Assembly: GCA_015487555.1 (NCBI GenBank)
Contig: WFPK01000096.1
Location: 1 to 44,886, forward strand
DNA: 44,886 bases
Source: Phycisphaerales bacterium
GTDB taxonomy: Bacteria > Planctomycetota > Phycisphaerae > Phycisphaerales > UBA1924
Direction: 5' to 3'
A program made the translations under genes and the position numbers. Below, one piece after another: positions 24,449 through 33,737 of the stretch. The notes under the pieces were generated by a model. That model searched no databases and was not told where the DNA came from. It worked only from the letters and a program-made list of their open reading frames with translations. The stretch's first letter is position 1; every line of letters begins with the position of its first letter.

Positions 24449-26011
24449 TCAGCCTTGGCGCGACGAAGCGAGGATGACATCGGCCAAGGGGGTGTCCTGG
24501 GTCGGGTAGAGCCGATGCAAACGCACACCCAGCGACTCGATCGCTTCTCTCTTGGCCCAGATCGTGTCTTCATAAATCCAGCTCGAAATCACCAGGTCGG
24601 TCGCGCCCAGTTCCGGGATCATACTCGATGGGTAGATCGGATATCCGATGAGCCCGGTGCCCGCTTTGGATGGATCATCATCGACGATGCCCACGATTTG
24701 CGCAGGCGAGTTGTTGATCGCTGCGCTGACATCTTTGGTGTGCTGACCCGAGCAGAAAATCAGCACCTTCTTCGCTGCCAGCGAGTCAAGCATCGCTTCC
24801 ATCCGCTCGATCGCATCGGGCGGGGTTGACCCATCGAGCTCGGCTTCTTTAGCGCTATACGATGCGCGGCGATGATCGGGCCAAGGGCGATCCGGGAGGG
24901 AAGTGACCCGCTCGATCAACGCAACAAGTTTGTCAATATGCACAGGGACGCTGTGGTTTTTGAGTGCGAGCTGGTGCGCGTTGCGAGCAATCGCGGGCAT
25001 GTCCATCCCCATGACCGACACAATAGCATCGCAGAGCCCAGAAGCGATCTGCTCGACCGGCGTGTTCCACTGGGTATCAACGCTCATCCCCGTGTGGCCA
25101 TCGATCACCGCATCGCCCGCGCCCGAGCGCACCCGCGTTACCACCGGGATGCATCCTAGCGAGAGCGCTTCGAGCATCGCTACGCTTTGTCCCTCGTACC
25201 GCGAGGGCAAAACCCACACATCTGCCCAGCGCAGGTGCGTCTGGACCGCTTCAGGCGCCACCGCGCCGATGCACTCGATCCGATCATTGGAAACGATCGA
25301 CCGGAGGAGTTGTTCCCGCTCAGGACCATCGCCAACAATCCGGAACTCGAAATCAACCCCACGCTCACGCAGCTCGTCGGCAAGGTGCGGCAGCACACTG
25401 ATACGCTTTTGTTGCTCATGCAGACGACCTGTATACACCATCCGCAATGCCCGATCGACCATCGGGGTGCGCTCTGGGCAGCGAGCTTCGACCTCGACGC
25501 AATAGGGGATATGAACAACATCCCCAGCTCGTTTGGGCATGGTTCGCTTGGCGATGGATTCGAGCTCCCTGCTCACCGGAACAATCGCATGAACCATCGG
25601 CTCGTAGCGTTTGGCAACCGCGATGTCGTACTCGTTGTCCGAATGAATCCACGAAGCGACTCGGACAAGGTGGGGGTGTTGCTGAGCGATGATTGCGATC
25701 GCGCCGTGACAATCGCCGTGGAGATTGGGCGAGACGAGCACAGGCTGTCCGGTGAGTGCATGCATCTCCTCGATGGCTTTGAGATAAACCGGGACAAGCG
25801 CATCGAGACATCCACGCAGATGATGGATCGATGGCGCATCGCGCACAACGCCAACAACAAAGGGCTCAAGAAATGCGGGTACGGATTCACCCGGGCGGGT
25901 ATGGACAATCAATCCCGCGGGGATGGATCGTTCTCGCAACCCTTTGATCGCGTGCATCGCCCAGGTGGTGACGCCGCTGACGCAGAGGTGATCTGGTAGA
26001 ATAATCAGCAT
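24449..26011 (-). CDS. GT4-family glycosyltransferase with C-terminal Rossmann-like module
   Basis: A 520-residue protein. Residues 1-395 are a GT-B glycosyltransferase of family 4: N-terminal LPDHLCVSGVTTW, VVYTGRLHEQQKR-type hinge (MVYTGRLHEQQKRI), FRIVGDGPEREQLL, and PSRYEGQSVAMLEALSLGCIPVV with the E-x7-E donor-binding pair. It transfers a hexose from a nucleotide sugar to a growing glycan at the cytosolic membrane face. The last 110 residues are a separate module: VLIFCSGQHTKDVSAAI, GIVDDDPSKAGTGLIGYPI, LVISSWIYEDTIW, LHRLYPTQD. Related modules occur in the next two genes. The start at 26011 has GGAG 11 bases upstream. It is divergent from the following gene across 115 bases that should hold both promoters. 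Confidence 0.8.
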   Translation of the reverse strand: MLIILPDHLCVSGVTTWAMHAIKGLRERSIPAGLIVHTRPGESVPAFLEPFVVGVVRDAPSIHHLRGCLDALVPVYLKAIEEMHALTGQPVLVSPNLHGDCHGAIAIIAQQHPHLVRVASWIHSDNEYDIAVAKRYEPMVHAIVPVSRELESIAKRTMPKRAGDVVHIPYCVEVEARCPERTPMVDRALRMVYTGRLHEQQKRISVLPHLADELRERGVDFEFRIVGDGPEREQLLRSIVSNDRIECIGAVAPEAVQTHLRWADVWVLPSRYEGQSVAMLEALSLGCIPVVTRVRSGAGDAVIDGHTGMSVDTQWNTPVEQIASGLCDAIVSVMGMDMPAIARNAHQLALKNHSVPVHIDKLVALIERVTSLPDRPWPDHRRASYSAKEAELDGSTPPDAIERMEAMLDSLAAKKVLIFCSGQHTKDVSAAINNSPAQIVGIVDDDPSKAGTGLIGYPIYPSSMIPELGATDLVISSWIYEDTIWAKREAIESLGVRLHRLYPTQDTPLADVILASSRQG

Positions 26012-26126
26012 AAAAGAATATCTCCGCTGTATGTGCCAAACCCTGTGAGCGATTGTATCGTTTGCAAACGACTACGCCAAGGCGTTTGCACGCCAGAAAC
26101 AAATCATTTCGATCGCTTACCTGTCT

Positions 26127-28190
26127 ATGTCCATTTGCCCGAGCAAACCCGCTGCCTTGTTCATCGCTCACGGAGCCCGAGCATATCACTTGAGCGCAGT
26201 TGCCCAAGCATTGGCAGATCGCCAATGCGAAGCACGCTTCGAGACACTCCAGACGGGGGCATCCATCCGCCTGACAAGCAGAATCGTGCAAGAGGCGAAT
26301 GTGATTGTTCACGCCGATACGGTGGGGCTTGATGCGATCACAATCCACAACACGCCGATCAAACCAACCCGGCCAATCCTGCTTCAAATGGACGGCATAC
26401 TCGAATACGCCAACACCTTCCTCAATACCAACACCGGCAATCAATTCCTCCAACCCGCCCCTGCCGATGCCATCTTCGCTTCTGGAGTCCATGACCGATC
26501 CATTCTGCGCGCGCTGGGCAATCGGGCGATCGCAACCGGGCTGCCAAGGCTCGGTGGGTTCGCCGATCGTGTGCGCACACAACGCGTTGATTCACGCCAA
26601 GGGATACTCGTCGCCACGGCCAATCAGCCTGCGTTTACTCCAGGTGCCAAGCGACGATTACTTGCTTCGCTCAGAAGCATCAAAGACCACGCAGGCGATC
26701 GAAACCTGCCGGTCCGCTGGCGCATCGAATCGGCAATCGCCTGCGAGCTGGGCGTTGAGAACGATGAATCCGAGCTTGCCGAGTCATTGGCCCAGGTGCG
26801 TGGCGTCCTGACCAGCGCCTCGACGCTGGCGATTGAATCCATGATCGCCAACAAACCCACCGCGATCATCCATCCCCATCCCTGGCCTTTGTGGATTCCG
26901 TGCGCATGGCGATACAGCACCGACGCGACAGATGGGATCGCCCAAGACCAGGCAACGATCGACGCCCTGCAAGGCAAAGACCGCCGGGCCAACGCAGCAG
27001 CTGCCGATTCGATCGCAAAGATACGCGCCCAGACAACGCCAATCGCCACCCGATCAGCCAATGAGCTCTTCGACGCACTTCTCGACCCTGCTCCCGAGCT
27101 GATGGCCTTTCAAGAACGCATCGTCCAGAGCTACACCCGCCCGAACCCCGCAAACCGGGTGGCGCGGATCATCGAACGGGTCGCATCATCGAGCACGCTG
27201 CACCCAGAAGCCAACCAACCCTCCGTGCGCATCCCAGAGCCCAAAGGGCAACTCATCGAAGCTTTCGACACGATGTACAAAGATCAATCATCCAAGATCA
27301 CCATCGTCGCAAGCCGAGCGCCCACACCCGAGCTTGCAACACTCGCCGAGCACCGGTTCGATCAGATCGAAAGGTTCATCGTGCTCGCCGAGCCCAACAA
27401 CGCCACGCTCCTGGGCATCCCCGCTGTCAGCGATGCCCACATCGAAAAGCTGGTTTCACCCAAGAACCCCGTCCTGATCGCGCCCCAGGGTGATTGCGAG
27501 CTGATCGTCGCGTCGCGCGCTTTGCGCTCATCAGGAATCCACCCCCTCGTCTGCCCAGACCCAAAGGCCATCGAGCATATCGACGCGGTGATCGACGCTG
27601 CCCAGGCAGCGCTCGCCCAAGGCCCAGTGCGCACCACACTCCAAGAAGCATCCATCGAAGGCGCCGAGCACTGTTCACCCGCTCAAATCCTCCGAGGTAA
27701 TCGCCCTGCGATGCTCGTGCTCAAAGGCGACGAGATCGACTTCGAGCTCTACCGCCGATCGCGCCCCTGGCGAGATCAGGGAACCATCGTCCACTCGCTC
27801 CGCTGGAGCGATGCCGAGCTTTCTTCGCCCGAACGCTTCGCAGCGATGGTCCAAACCCTTCACAACCAACCCTACGCAATCTATGGCGGCGGGCTCCACA
27901 CACGCCGACTCCTCAAGTATTCACAGATCACAAACAAGCCTGCCATGATCCTCGATGACCTTGTGCCTATCGGTTGTGACGATGTGTTTGACACCATCCC
28001 GATGATCCATCCGCAGGACCCCCGCACGCGCGAAGCCGGGACACTGATTCTCTCTTCGCTTGTTCATGAGGAATCGTTATGGGAAAAATCTGCCCATTTT
28101 CGCCGCATCGGGATAGGCGTATATCGGCTCTATGTGCCGTTGGCAAAGATCGAGCAGCGATCCGACGAGCCCAATGCGGGAATCTGCTGA
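26127..28190 (+). CDS. Large unknown surface-glycan protein with C-terminal Rossmann-like module
   Basis: A 687-residue soluble protein. The N-terminal 330 residues look like a capsule or CDP-glycerol glycerophosphotransferase-type GT-B fold: ILLQMDGILEYANTF, ILVATANQPAFTPGAKRR, then GVLTSASTLAIESMIANKPTAIIHP, which is the usual phosphate-binding block of that fold. A variable middle follows, and the C-terminal 110 residues repeat the module of the neighbouring glycosyltransferase: YAIYGGGLHTRRLLK, MILDDLVPIG, LILSSLVHEESLWEK, GVYRLYVP. The start at 26127 has no clear ribosome site. It probably makes or modifies a surface polysaccharide with its neighbours; the reaction is not visible. The family assignment is by fold-level motifs only. 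Confidence 0.6.
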   Translation: MSICPSKPAALFIAHGARAYHLSAVAQALADRQCEARFETLQTGASIRLTSRIVQEANVIVHADTVGLDAITIHNTPIKPTRPILLQMDGILEYANTFLNTNTGNQFLQPAPADAIFASGVHDRSILRALGNRAIATGLPRLGGFADRVRTQRVDSRQGILVATANQPAFTPGAKRRLLASLRSIKDHAGDRNLPVRWRIESAIACELGVENDESELAESLAQVRGVLTSASTLAIESMIANKPTAIIHPHPWPLWIPCAWRYSTDATDGIAQDQATIDALQGKDRRANAAAADSIAKIRAQTTPIATRSANELFDALLDPAPELMAFQERIVQSYTRPNPANRVARIIERVASSSTLHPEANQPSVRIPEPKGQLIEAFDTMYKDQSSKITIVASRAPTPELATLAEHRFDQIERFIVLAEPNNATLLGIPAVSDAHIEKLVSPKNPVLIAPQGDCELIVASRALRSSGIHPLVCPDPKAIEHIDAVIDAAQAALAQGPVRTTLQEASIEGAEHCSPAQILRGNRPAMLVLKGDEIDFELYRRSRPWRDQGTIVHSLRWSDAELSSPERFAAMVQTLHNQPYAIYGGGLHTRRLLKYSQITNKPAMILDDLVPIGCDDVFDTIPMIHPQDPRTREAGTLILSSLVHEESLWEKSAHFRRIGIGVYRLYVPLAKIEQRSDEPNAGIC

Positions 28191-28359
28191 GCACCGGCGT
28201 GCTTGCAATGCGTTGTTGTTGAGGTGCTCAGGCGATCTGAGTCCTGACCTTGGGGGCTTTCAATCGGCGATATCGCTTCGCATGCCCCATACGCGGGTGG
28301 TGATCGAGTTTTTGAAGTTCGATGGGCAACTTCTTCGTTTTTCGACTATGCTTTTTCTT

Positions 28360-30342
28360 ATGACACCCCATGCCAACCCGGTCGATCCCAAACTCGCAGA
28401 AGACTTCGCCAATCGCATGCGAAACCCCGGCTCACCTGTTCTCCCTCCCCTCCAAGCCCTTCGTAATCAGGTCTTTGAGCGCACCGCATCCATGCTCAGC
28501 GCCCAAGGCATTACCGACATCGCCCTCTTTGGCGCAGGCCGTCACACCCGCCCGATCGTTCGTCAACCTTGGATACGCTATGGCATTGCTGTGCGTGTGA
28601 TTTTCGACGACCATCCGATTCAATCCGCGATGGGAGGCGTCCCCATTGCCAAACCTTGCCCTGACAATCTCCCCGACGCTGTCGGCGCCATCGTCATCAG
28701 CTCCGAGTGCTACGAGCGCCAGCTCGATTGTCGAGCCCGCCAGGTCTTTGGCGGGCTCGATCTCCCCATTGTCAAGCTCTACACCACCGACGATGCACCC
28801 TACCAGGCTGACCAAACACTCGAACGCTTGGCAGGGCTCTCGAATCTCACCCAAGACGATGCCCGTTGGCTTGTCGAGAACCGAGGCGAACGCCACGACG
28901 CACTCCTCCCCATGCTTCCGCCTGCGCGCACCGAGCTTCATATCCGTCGATACGAACTCGCTGGGGATTTGATCGGCTGCATCGGAGCAACCGCTGTTGC
29001 CGATCTCGCTTGTGGCACAGGGTACGGCTCAACCATCCTCGCGCACAATCACGACATCACCTATGTGGGCGTTGATATCGACCTTCCAACGATTCAATAT
29101 GCCCAACGACGCTATGGATCACCAACCCGTCAGTTTCATTGTGCCTCAGCCATTGAACTTCCCATCGACGACAATGCGGTCGATCTCATCGCCAGCTTCG
29201 AGACCATCGAGCACATCGAGCAGACTTCTGAGCTCTGTGCTCAATATGCCCGAATCCTCAAACCCGGCGGGCTCCTCGTGGTGAGCACCCCCAACAAGCT
29301 CGGCCCGACCCCGCACCATGTCCACGATTGGGACCTCGAAGAGTTCATCAATGCCCTCGAGTCTCGGTTTGAAATCATCGAGCTCATTGCCCAGCTCCCC
29401 ATCGACGAAGTCTTTGATCCTCATCTCCCTCCGGGTATGTGGAGGATTGATCGAAACCGAGTCAATCGAGAAGCCTTTGATCAAAGCATGCCTCGCCCTG
29501 ATTTTCTCTTGGCCATCGCCAAGCACCCGGGCGCATCGGTGCCCAAGCTTATTGAGCCGGACACCAACGAGATCACAACTTTGCCGAGTGCAAATGATGA
29601 AGTCGTCATTGAAACCAAGCATGGGCCCATCTGCTTCTATTGCCCCGGGGGGGCCGCCGGCTGGCGAGCCCAAACTCTCCTTACCAAAGAGCCTGAGACA
29701 CTCGATTGGATCGACCAGTTCGATCAAGGGGATATCTACTGGGACATCGGTGCAAGCACGGGTCCCTATGTCATGTACGCAGCAGCTGCTGACAAAGCGG
29801 CCCAGATCCTTGCCTTCGAACCCTCACCCTGGAGCTGGCATGTCCTCGCAGAACAGATCAGACGCTCGGGGCAGAGCGATCGAATCAAGGCCTATCCTGT
29901 CGCGGTCAATGCCGGTGCCGATTCGGGAACCCTGCACATGCGCAACCCATTTGCAGGCGGCGCAGGATCGAGTTTCGGCGAACCGATCGACGAATCCGGG
30001 AAAATCTTTACGCCAACATTCGCCCAAGGGGCCATCGGGATATCCATTGACGAGCTCGTCGAAGTGTTCAATCTCCCAGCCCCCAACCGGATCAAGATCG
30101 ATGTCGATGGAATCGAAGAGCAGATTCTCACCGGAGCAAGGCGGACACTTCTCGATCGCAAACTCAAATCAGTTTCTGTCGAGATTGACTCGTCCCGCAA
30201 GGACCTGGTCGATTTGGTCGCAGGGAGGATGCAAGAGGCCGGGCTTGTTTATCAGCAGATTCGTCAGCCGAGGGCGCAACAAGAAGATCGTCCCAAGACC
30301 ATCGAGAACTTTGTGTTTACACGAAACGGAGCACACCCATGA
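28360..30342 (+). CDS. Three-part protein: Rossmann-like module, SAM methyltransferase, FkbM methyltransferase
   Basis: A 660-residue fusion. Residues about 35-155 hold the same module as the two previous proteins, here at the N-terminus (IALFGAGRHTRPIV, VIFDDHPIQSAMGGVPI, IVISSECYERQL, VKLYTTDD). Residues about 205-350 are a class I SAM methyltransferase (VADLACGTGYGSTIL, YVGVDIDLPTIQYAQRRYG, FETIEHI). Residues about 455-640 are an FkbM-family methyltransferase (DIGASTGPYVMYAA, AFEPSPWSW, RIKIDVDGIEEQIL). Such enzymes O-methylate sugars of surface glycans. The start at 28360 is chosen by family start; one at 28348 would add four residues, and no ribosome site decides between them. The stop overlaps the next gene by 4 bp (ATGA). 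Confidence 0.78.
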   Translation: MTPHANPVDPKLAEDFANRMRNPGSPVLPPLQALRNQVFERTASMLSAQGITDIALFGAGRHTRPIVRQPWIRYGIAVRVIFDDHPIQSAMGGVPIAKPCPDNLPDAVGAIVISSECYERQLDCRARQVFGGLDLPIVKLYTTDDAPYQADQTLERLAGLSNLTQDDARWLVENRGERHDALLPMLPPARTELHIRRYELAGDLIGCIGATAVADLACGTGYGSTILAHNHDITYVGVDIDLPTIQYAQRRYGSPTRQFHCASAIELPIDDNAVDLIASFETIEHIEQTSELCAQYARILKPGGLLVVSTPNKLGPTPHHVHDWDLEEFINALESRFEIIELIAQLPIDEVFDPHLPPGMWRIDRNRVNREAFDQSMPRPDFLLAIAKHPGASVPKLIEPDTNEITTLPSANDEVVIETKHGPICFYCPGGAAGWRAQTLLTKEPETLDWIDQFDQGDIYWDIGASTGPYVMYAAAADKAAQILAFEPSPWSWHVLAEQIRRSGQSDRIKAYPVAVNAGADSGTLHMRNPFAGGAGSSFGEPIDESGKIFTPTFAQGAIGISIDELVEVFNLPAPNRIKIDVDGIEEQILTGARRTLLDRKLKSVSVEIDSSRKDLVDLVAGRMQEAGLVYQQIRQPRAQQEDRPKTIENFVFTRNGAHP

Positions 30343-31052
30343 CCACCATCGAGCAGCATCAAAGCACCGATCACCTCGCCAGCGCCGAGTATGCCCTTCG
30401 CAACACACCAGTCAATCATTGGCCATTTGTCCATACACTGGTTCGCCCGATCCTTCCGGAAAACTACTACCAGCAGATGATCGACGCTTTCCCCGAAGAC
30501 GAGGTCTTCGTTCCCCTCAGCGAGTACCATCGGGATCGAGGCGCTGTCTTCCTCACCCACCGAGACGCAGGCGATGATGATCTCGATCGACTCGACGCCC
30601 ATCAGCGGATCTTCTGGGAAGGGTTTATCGAGACCCTCGGCAGCACTCGCTTCCGCAAGGCCTTGCTCGAAACCATGGGAGGCCCAGAGCTGGTTGAGTC
30701 TTACCTCCATCGCACCCGATCACTCATCCATCTCTCGCTCGATCGCTTTGGCTACCAGATTCGCCCGCACACCGATATCGCCCAAAAAATCGTCACCGCC
30801 CTCTTCTATCTTCCAGATCCTAACGATCAATCACTCGAAAGCTTTGGCACCAGTGTGCTCGTCGAAAAAGAAGGTGTGGAGGAAGCCGATCCGCATGATT
30901 GGAACAAATACGAATGTGCATTCACTGCACCTTTTATCGCCAACTCGCTCTTCGTTTTCAAAGTCGGTGATGCTTCATGGCATGGCGTCAAACCCATCGC
31001 CCAACCAATCCGCAGGCGAAGCGTACAATGCTTTATCGTCCTTGACGAATAA
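30339..31052 (+). CDS. 2OG-Fe(II) oxygenase-like protein
   Basis: A 237-residue protein. H144 and D146 in RPHTDI with H215 in SWHGV form the usual iron-binding triad of 2-oxoglutarate dioxygenases, and R225-227 can bind the 2-oxoglutarate carboxylate. The central FYLPDPNDQSLESFGTSVLV matches the double-stranded beta-helix core. Proteins of this kind hydroxylate sugars, lipids or proteins. Translational coupling to the fused methyltransferase suggests that it acts on the same surface glycan. The start overlaps the upstream stop by 4 bp. Confidence 0.75.
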   Translation: MTTIEQHQSTDHLASAEYALRNTPVNHWPFVHTLVRPILPENYYQQMIDAFPEDEVFVPLSEYHRDRGAVFLTHRDAGDDDLDRLDAHQRIFWEGFIETLGSTRFRKALLETMGGPELVESYLHRTRSLIHLSLDRFGYQIRPHTDIAQKIVTALFYLPDPNDQSLESFGTSVLVEKEGVEEADPHDWNKYECAFTAPFIANSLFVFKVGDASWHGVKPIAQPIRRRSVQCFIVLDE

Positions 31053-31097
31053 AGTCACACCAAGACCAAGGCTTCCCTTCCTGCTCCGGAGTCACCC

Positions 31098-32342
31098 ATG
31101 ATCTTCCCCAAAGCATACTCCATCCTCACCCTGGCGATCTTCGCTTGCGGGCTCTTCGTTTCGTCGATCCAGGCAGCCGACCCCTACGCCCGCATCACCC
31201 AAACCCCGCGTGGGCTCGTCACCCTCGAGATGTGCGAGCGGACATTCAAACCAGTCTCAGGCGATGCCCCGCGCATCCACCTCGTCTCGGCGATCCACAT
31301 CGCCGACCGATCCTTCTACCAGACGATGCAGGAGGTGCTCGAATCCTACGACCGTGTCCTCTTTGAAGGCGTCAAGCCCGCCGGGCTCGATCCCATCGAC
31401 CCCATGCTCGACGACCAAGCCAAAGCAAACGCCACCGCCGATCGGCTCGATCTGCTGATCGACATCGTTGCCCGGTATCATGACCATACGGGCAAGCTCC
31501 CCGAATCATTCGACGATCTGCTCGCCAGCGACGACCCACGCATCGCTGCCATCGTCGAGTCCATCGCTGTCGATGGTTGGGGCGAGCCGATCAAACTCGA
31601 TCAAATCACCACCACCCTCGATGATGCGCCAGCCCGCGCCATCCGCCTGGTTTCCACCGGCGCCGACTTCATCCCCGGCGGCGAGGCCCTCAACGCCGAC
31701 ATCATCCGATCCTGGACCCCTGAACCCGCAGGCTCGAAGGAGCCTGCGCCCGAAGGCATCCAGTCCCAGCTCGCCCGGGCCCTGCGCGTCTCCTTTCAGC
31801 TCGACGAGATGGACATGACCGATCCCGATTGGATCAACGCCGACATCGACATCAACCAGCTCCAAGCCCAGCTCGATGAGATGGGCGAGGACAACGCGAT
31901 GATCCTCAAACTCATCGAAGGCGAATCCTTCCAGGCCAAGCTCATCGGCTTCGTGCTCAAGTTCGTCGAGCGTTCACCGACCATGTCCGCGATGATGAAG
32001 CTGGTGATGATGGACATGCTCGCCCTGGTCGAATCGACCGAGATGCTTTCTCAGTTCGAAGCCATCGAGAAAGTCATCCTTCATGGGCGAAACGATATCG
32101 TCATCGAATACCTCAAAGAAGAGCTCGCCGACAACCCCGACGCCAAGGACATCGCCATCTTCTACGGCGCAGCCCACATGCCCGGGATCGAAGAAGTGAT
32201 CCTCAACGAACTCGGCTACGCCTTCGAGTCCAACACCTGGACCCCGGCGATGCGCGTCAACACCAAAGACACCGGGCTCAGCGATGGGCAGATCAAAATG
32301 ATGCGCAGGATGATCAAAAACTCACTCGAAGAGCAGTTCTAA
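31098..32342 (+). CDS. Secreted TraB/GumN-like protein with a GspG-like insert
   Basis: A 414-residue protein with a Sec signal peptide (about 1-27, cleavage after SIQAA). The TraB/GumN fold is indicated at both ends: RIHLVSAIHIADRSFYQTM with LFEGVKP (59-93), and IAIFYGAAHMPGIEEVILNELGY (about 345-368), the paired histidine motifs of that family. Between them, residues 117-206 read like a type II pseudopilin (GspG) C-terminal domain: a helix, then LPESFDDLL, DGWGEPI, RAIRLVSTGADFIPGGEALNADIIRSW. In GspG this region binds calcium. The domain looks inserted into TraB. TraB-like folds are erythromycin-esterase/ChaN related, and a hydrolase or ligand-binding role in the periplasm is possible. GGAG stands before the start. 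A hairpin terminator follows. Confidence 0.68.
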   Translation: MIFPKAYSILTLAIFACGLFVSSIQAADPYARITQTPRGLVTLEMCERTFKPVSGDAPRIHLVSAIHIADRSFYQTMQEVLESYDRVLFEGVKPAGLDPIDPMLDDQAKANATADRLDLLIDIVARYHDHTGKLPESFDDLLASDDPRIAAIVESIAVDGWGEPIKLDQITTTLDDAPARAIRLVSTGADFIPGGEALNADIIRSWTPEPAGSKEPAPEGIQSQLARALRVSFQLDEMDMTDPDWINADIDINQLQAQLDEMGEDNAMILKLIEGESFQAKLIGFVLKFVERSPTMSAMMKLVMMDMLALVESTEMLSQFEAIEKVILHGRNDIVIEYLKEELADNPDAKDIAIFYGAAHMPGIEEVILNELGYAFESNTWTPAMRVNTKDTGLSDGQIKMMRRMIKNSLEEQF

Positions 32343-32372
32343 GAAATGCGAAGTATTTCACTGGTTGGTGCC

Positions 32373-32404
32373 GTGGTTAAAATCTCGAAGAGATTTCTAA
32401 CCAC
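32373..32404 (+). terminator. Hairpins after the TraB-like gene
   Basis: GTGGTTA (32373-32379) pairs with TAACCAC (32398-32404), with AAATCT/AGATTT inside it. A second stem, CATGCAGG (32414-32421) with CCTGCATG (32436-32443), follows at once. Neither has a clear T-run, so bidirectional factor-dependent termination or attenuation between the convergent TraB-like and MacB genes is the likely role. The second stem starts with GGGTGCCA and may be a remnant of the palindromic repeat family. Confidence 0.5.
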
Positions 32405-32468
32405 GCCGGGTGCCATGCAGGTGGTGTCTTCGCCTCCTGCATGATCCCATGATCCCAAGCCACTTCAG

Positions 32469-33737
32469 TTACTCGTGCCTTAGCGCCTCGATCGGATCAA
32501 GATTCGCTGCCCGCATCGCCGGGTACATCCCAAAGATAATCCCCACCCCGATACTGATCACCACCGAGAGCAGCACACTCCAGAGCGTCACCACCGTAGG
32601 CATATCGGCAAACATCGTGATGAGCCACGGGATCAGCATCCCGATCCCGATCCCGATGAGCCCGCCCGTGACCGAGAGCACCACCGTCTCGATGAGGAAC
32701 TGCCCGATGATCTGTTTTCGCCTTGCGCCGATTGCCCGGCGGATGCCGATCTCGCGGGTGCGCTCGGTGACCGATGCGAGCATGATGTTCATAATCCCGA
32801 TCCCGCCGATGAGCAGCGAGATCCCCGCGATCGACCCGAGCACAATGTTGAATGTTCGCTGGGTTGCCTGGGCCTGGCGCAGCAGCGCCAGGGGCACGCT
32901 CATCTTGTAGTCCTTCTTGGAATGGAACAGCGAGAGCATCCGTTCGATCCCCGCTGCGGTCGATTCCACATGCTCGATCGAGTCAACTTGCACGATCAGC
33001 TGGTGGAGCTCGACGAGCTCGCGCGAGCGTGAGCCTTGCCCGCGTGTGGTGGTGATGTCCCCGAACCGCTCGATGGCCACATTGAGCGGGATGTACGCAT
33101 CGATCTCTTCGTCGGGGGTTTGCATGGCGCCCGATTGGATGCTTTCGGATTTGATTACCCCCACGACGGTGAAGTAGCCCTGGTTGATTCGGACCTGGGA
33201 TCCGATGGTGCTTCGCCCCGCGAGGAGCTTGCGAGCGCCGTGCTCGGTGAGCACCACGATATTGGCATTGGTCTGCATATCGTGCGGGGTCATTACCCGC
33301 CCGGCGATGAGTTTGCGTTCAACGAGTTCGAACCAGCTGGGCGTCGTGCCCACCAGCCGAAGGTCGAGCGAGCGCCCGCCGATGCGCCCTGTTCCGCGGA
33401 TGAGCTTGGCGGGCACCACGCGCTCAACGGTGTCAAAGCTCTGGGTGATCCGATCGAGATCATCATAGAGCAGCCCATAGATATTCATCCGTACCCGCAT
33501 CGAGCCCGATGCGGCCTGTTGGACCGATTTCTGCGAGTTGATGATGATATTCTGACTCCCAAGCCTCCGAATCTGATCGAGCGCTTCCTTGCTTGCCCCT
33601 TCGCCAACAGCGAGCATCGCGATCACCGCGCCGACGCCAAAGACCATCCCCGTCATCGTCAGGATCGAACGCATCTTGTGGAGCATCAGCGTCTTGATCC
33701 CGAGGCGGACATTGCGAAAGAATCGGGTGTTTAGCAT
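32469..33737 (-). CDS. MacB-type ABC transporter permease
   Basis: A 422-residue FtsX/MacB-family permease. One N-terminal transmembrane helix (MRSILTMTGMVFGVGAVIAMLAVG) is followed by a large periplasmic domain (about 50-275) and three C-terminal helices, with the family motifs GIMNIMLASVTERTREIGIRRAIGA and the end GMYPAMRAANLDPIEALR. Such proteins do not carry substrate through the membrane but power efflux through TolC by a mechanical stroke. The start at 33737 (GGAG upstream) overlaps the ATPase gene by 7 bp, whereas the longer frame to 33776 would overlap it much more. It is the third gene of the four-gene unit: outer-membrane channel, adaptor, ATPase and permease are all on this strand. 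Confidence 0.9.
   Translation of the reverse strand: MLNTRFFRNVRLGIKTLMLHKMRSILTMTGMVFGVGAVIAMLAVGEGASKEALDQIRRLGSQNIIINSQKSVQQAASGSMRVRMNIYGLLYDDLDRITQSFDTVERVVPAKLIRGTGRIGGRSLDLRLVGTTPSWFELVERKLIAGRVMTPHDMQTNANIVVLTEHGARKLLAGRSTIGSQVRINQGYFTVVGVIKSESIQSGAMQTPDEEIDAYIPLNVAIERFGDITTTRGQGSRSRELVELHQLIVQVDSIEHVESTAAGIERMLSLFHSKKDYKMSVPLALLRQAQATQRTFNIVLGSIAGISLLIGGIGIMNIMLASVTERTREIGIRRAIGARRKQIIGQFLIETVVLSVTGGLIGIGIGMLIPWLITMFADMPTVVTLWSVLLSVVISIGVGIIFGMYPAMRAANLDPIEALRHE

Noticed and set aside
29318-30577. Plus-strand frame of 419 codons in the methyltransferase region
   Set aside because: Translation is Ser/Pro/Arg-rich shadow of the real gene in another frame, which has clear methyltransferase motifs.
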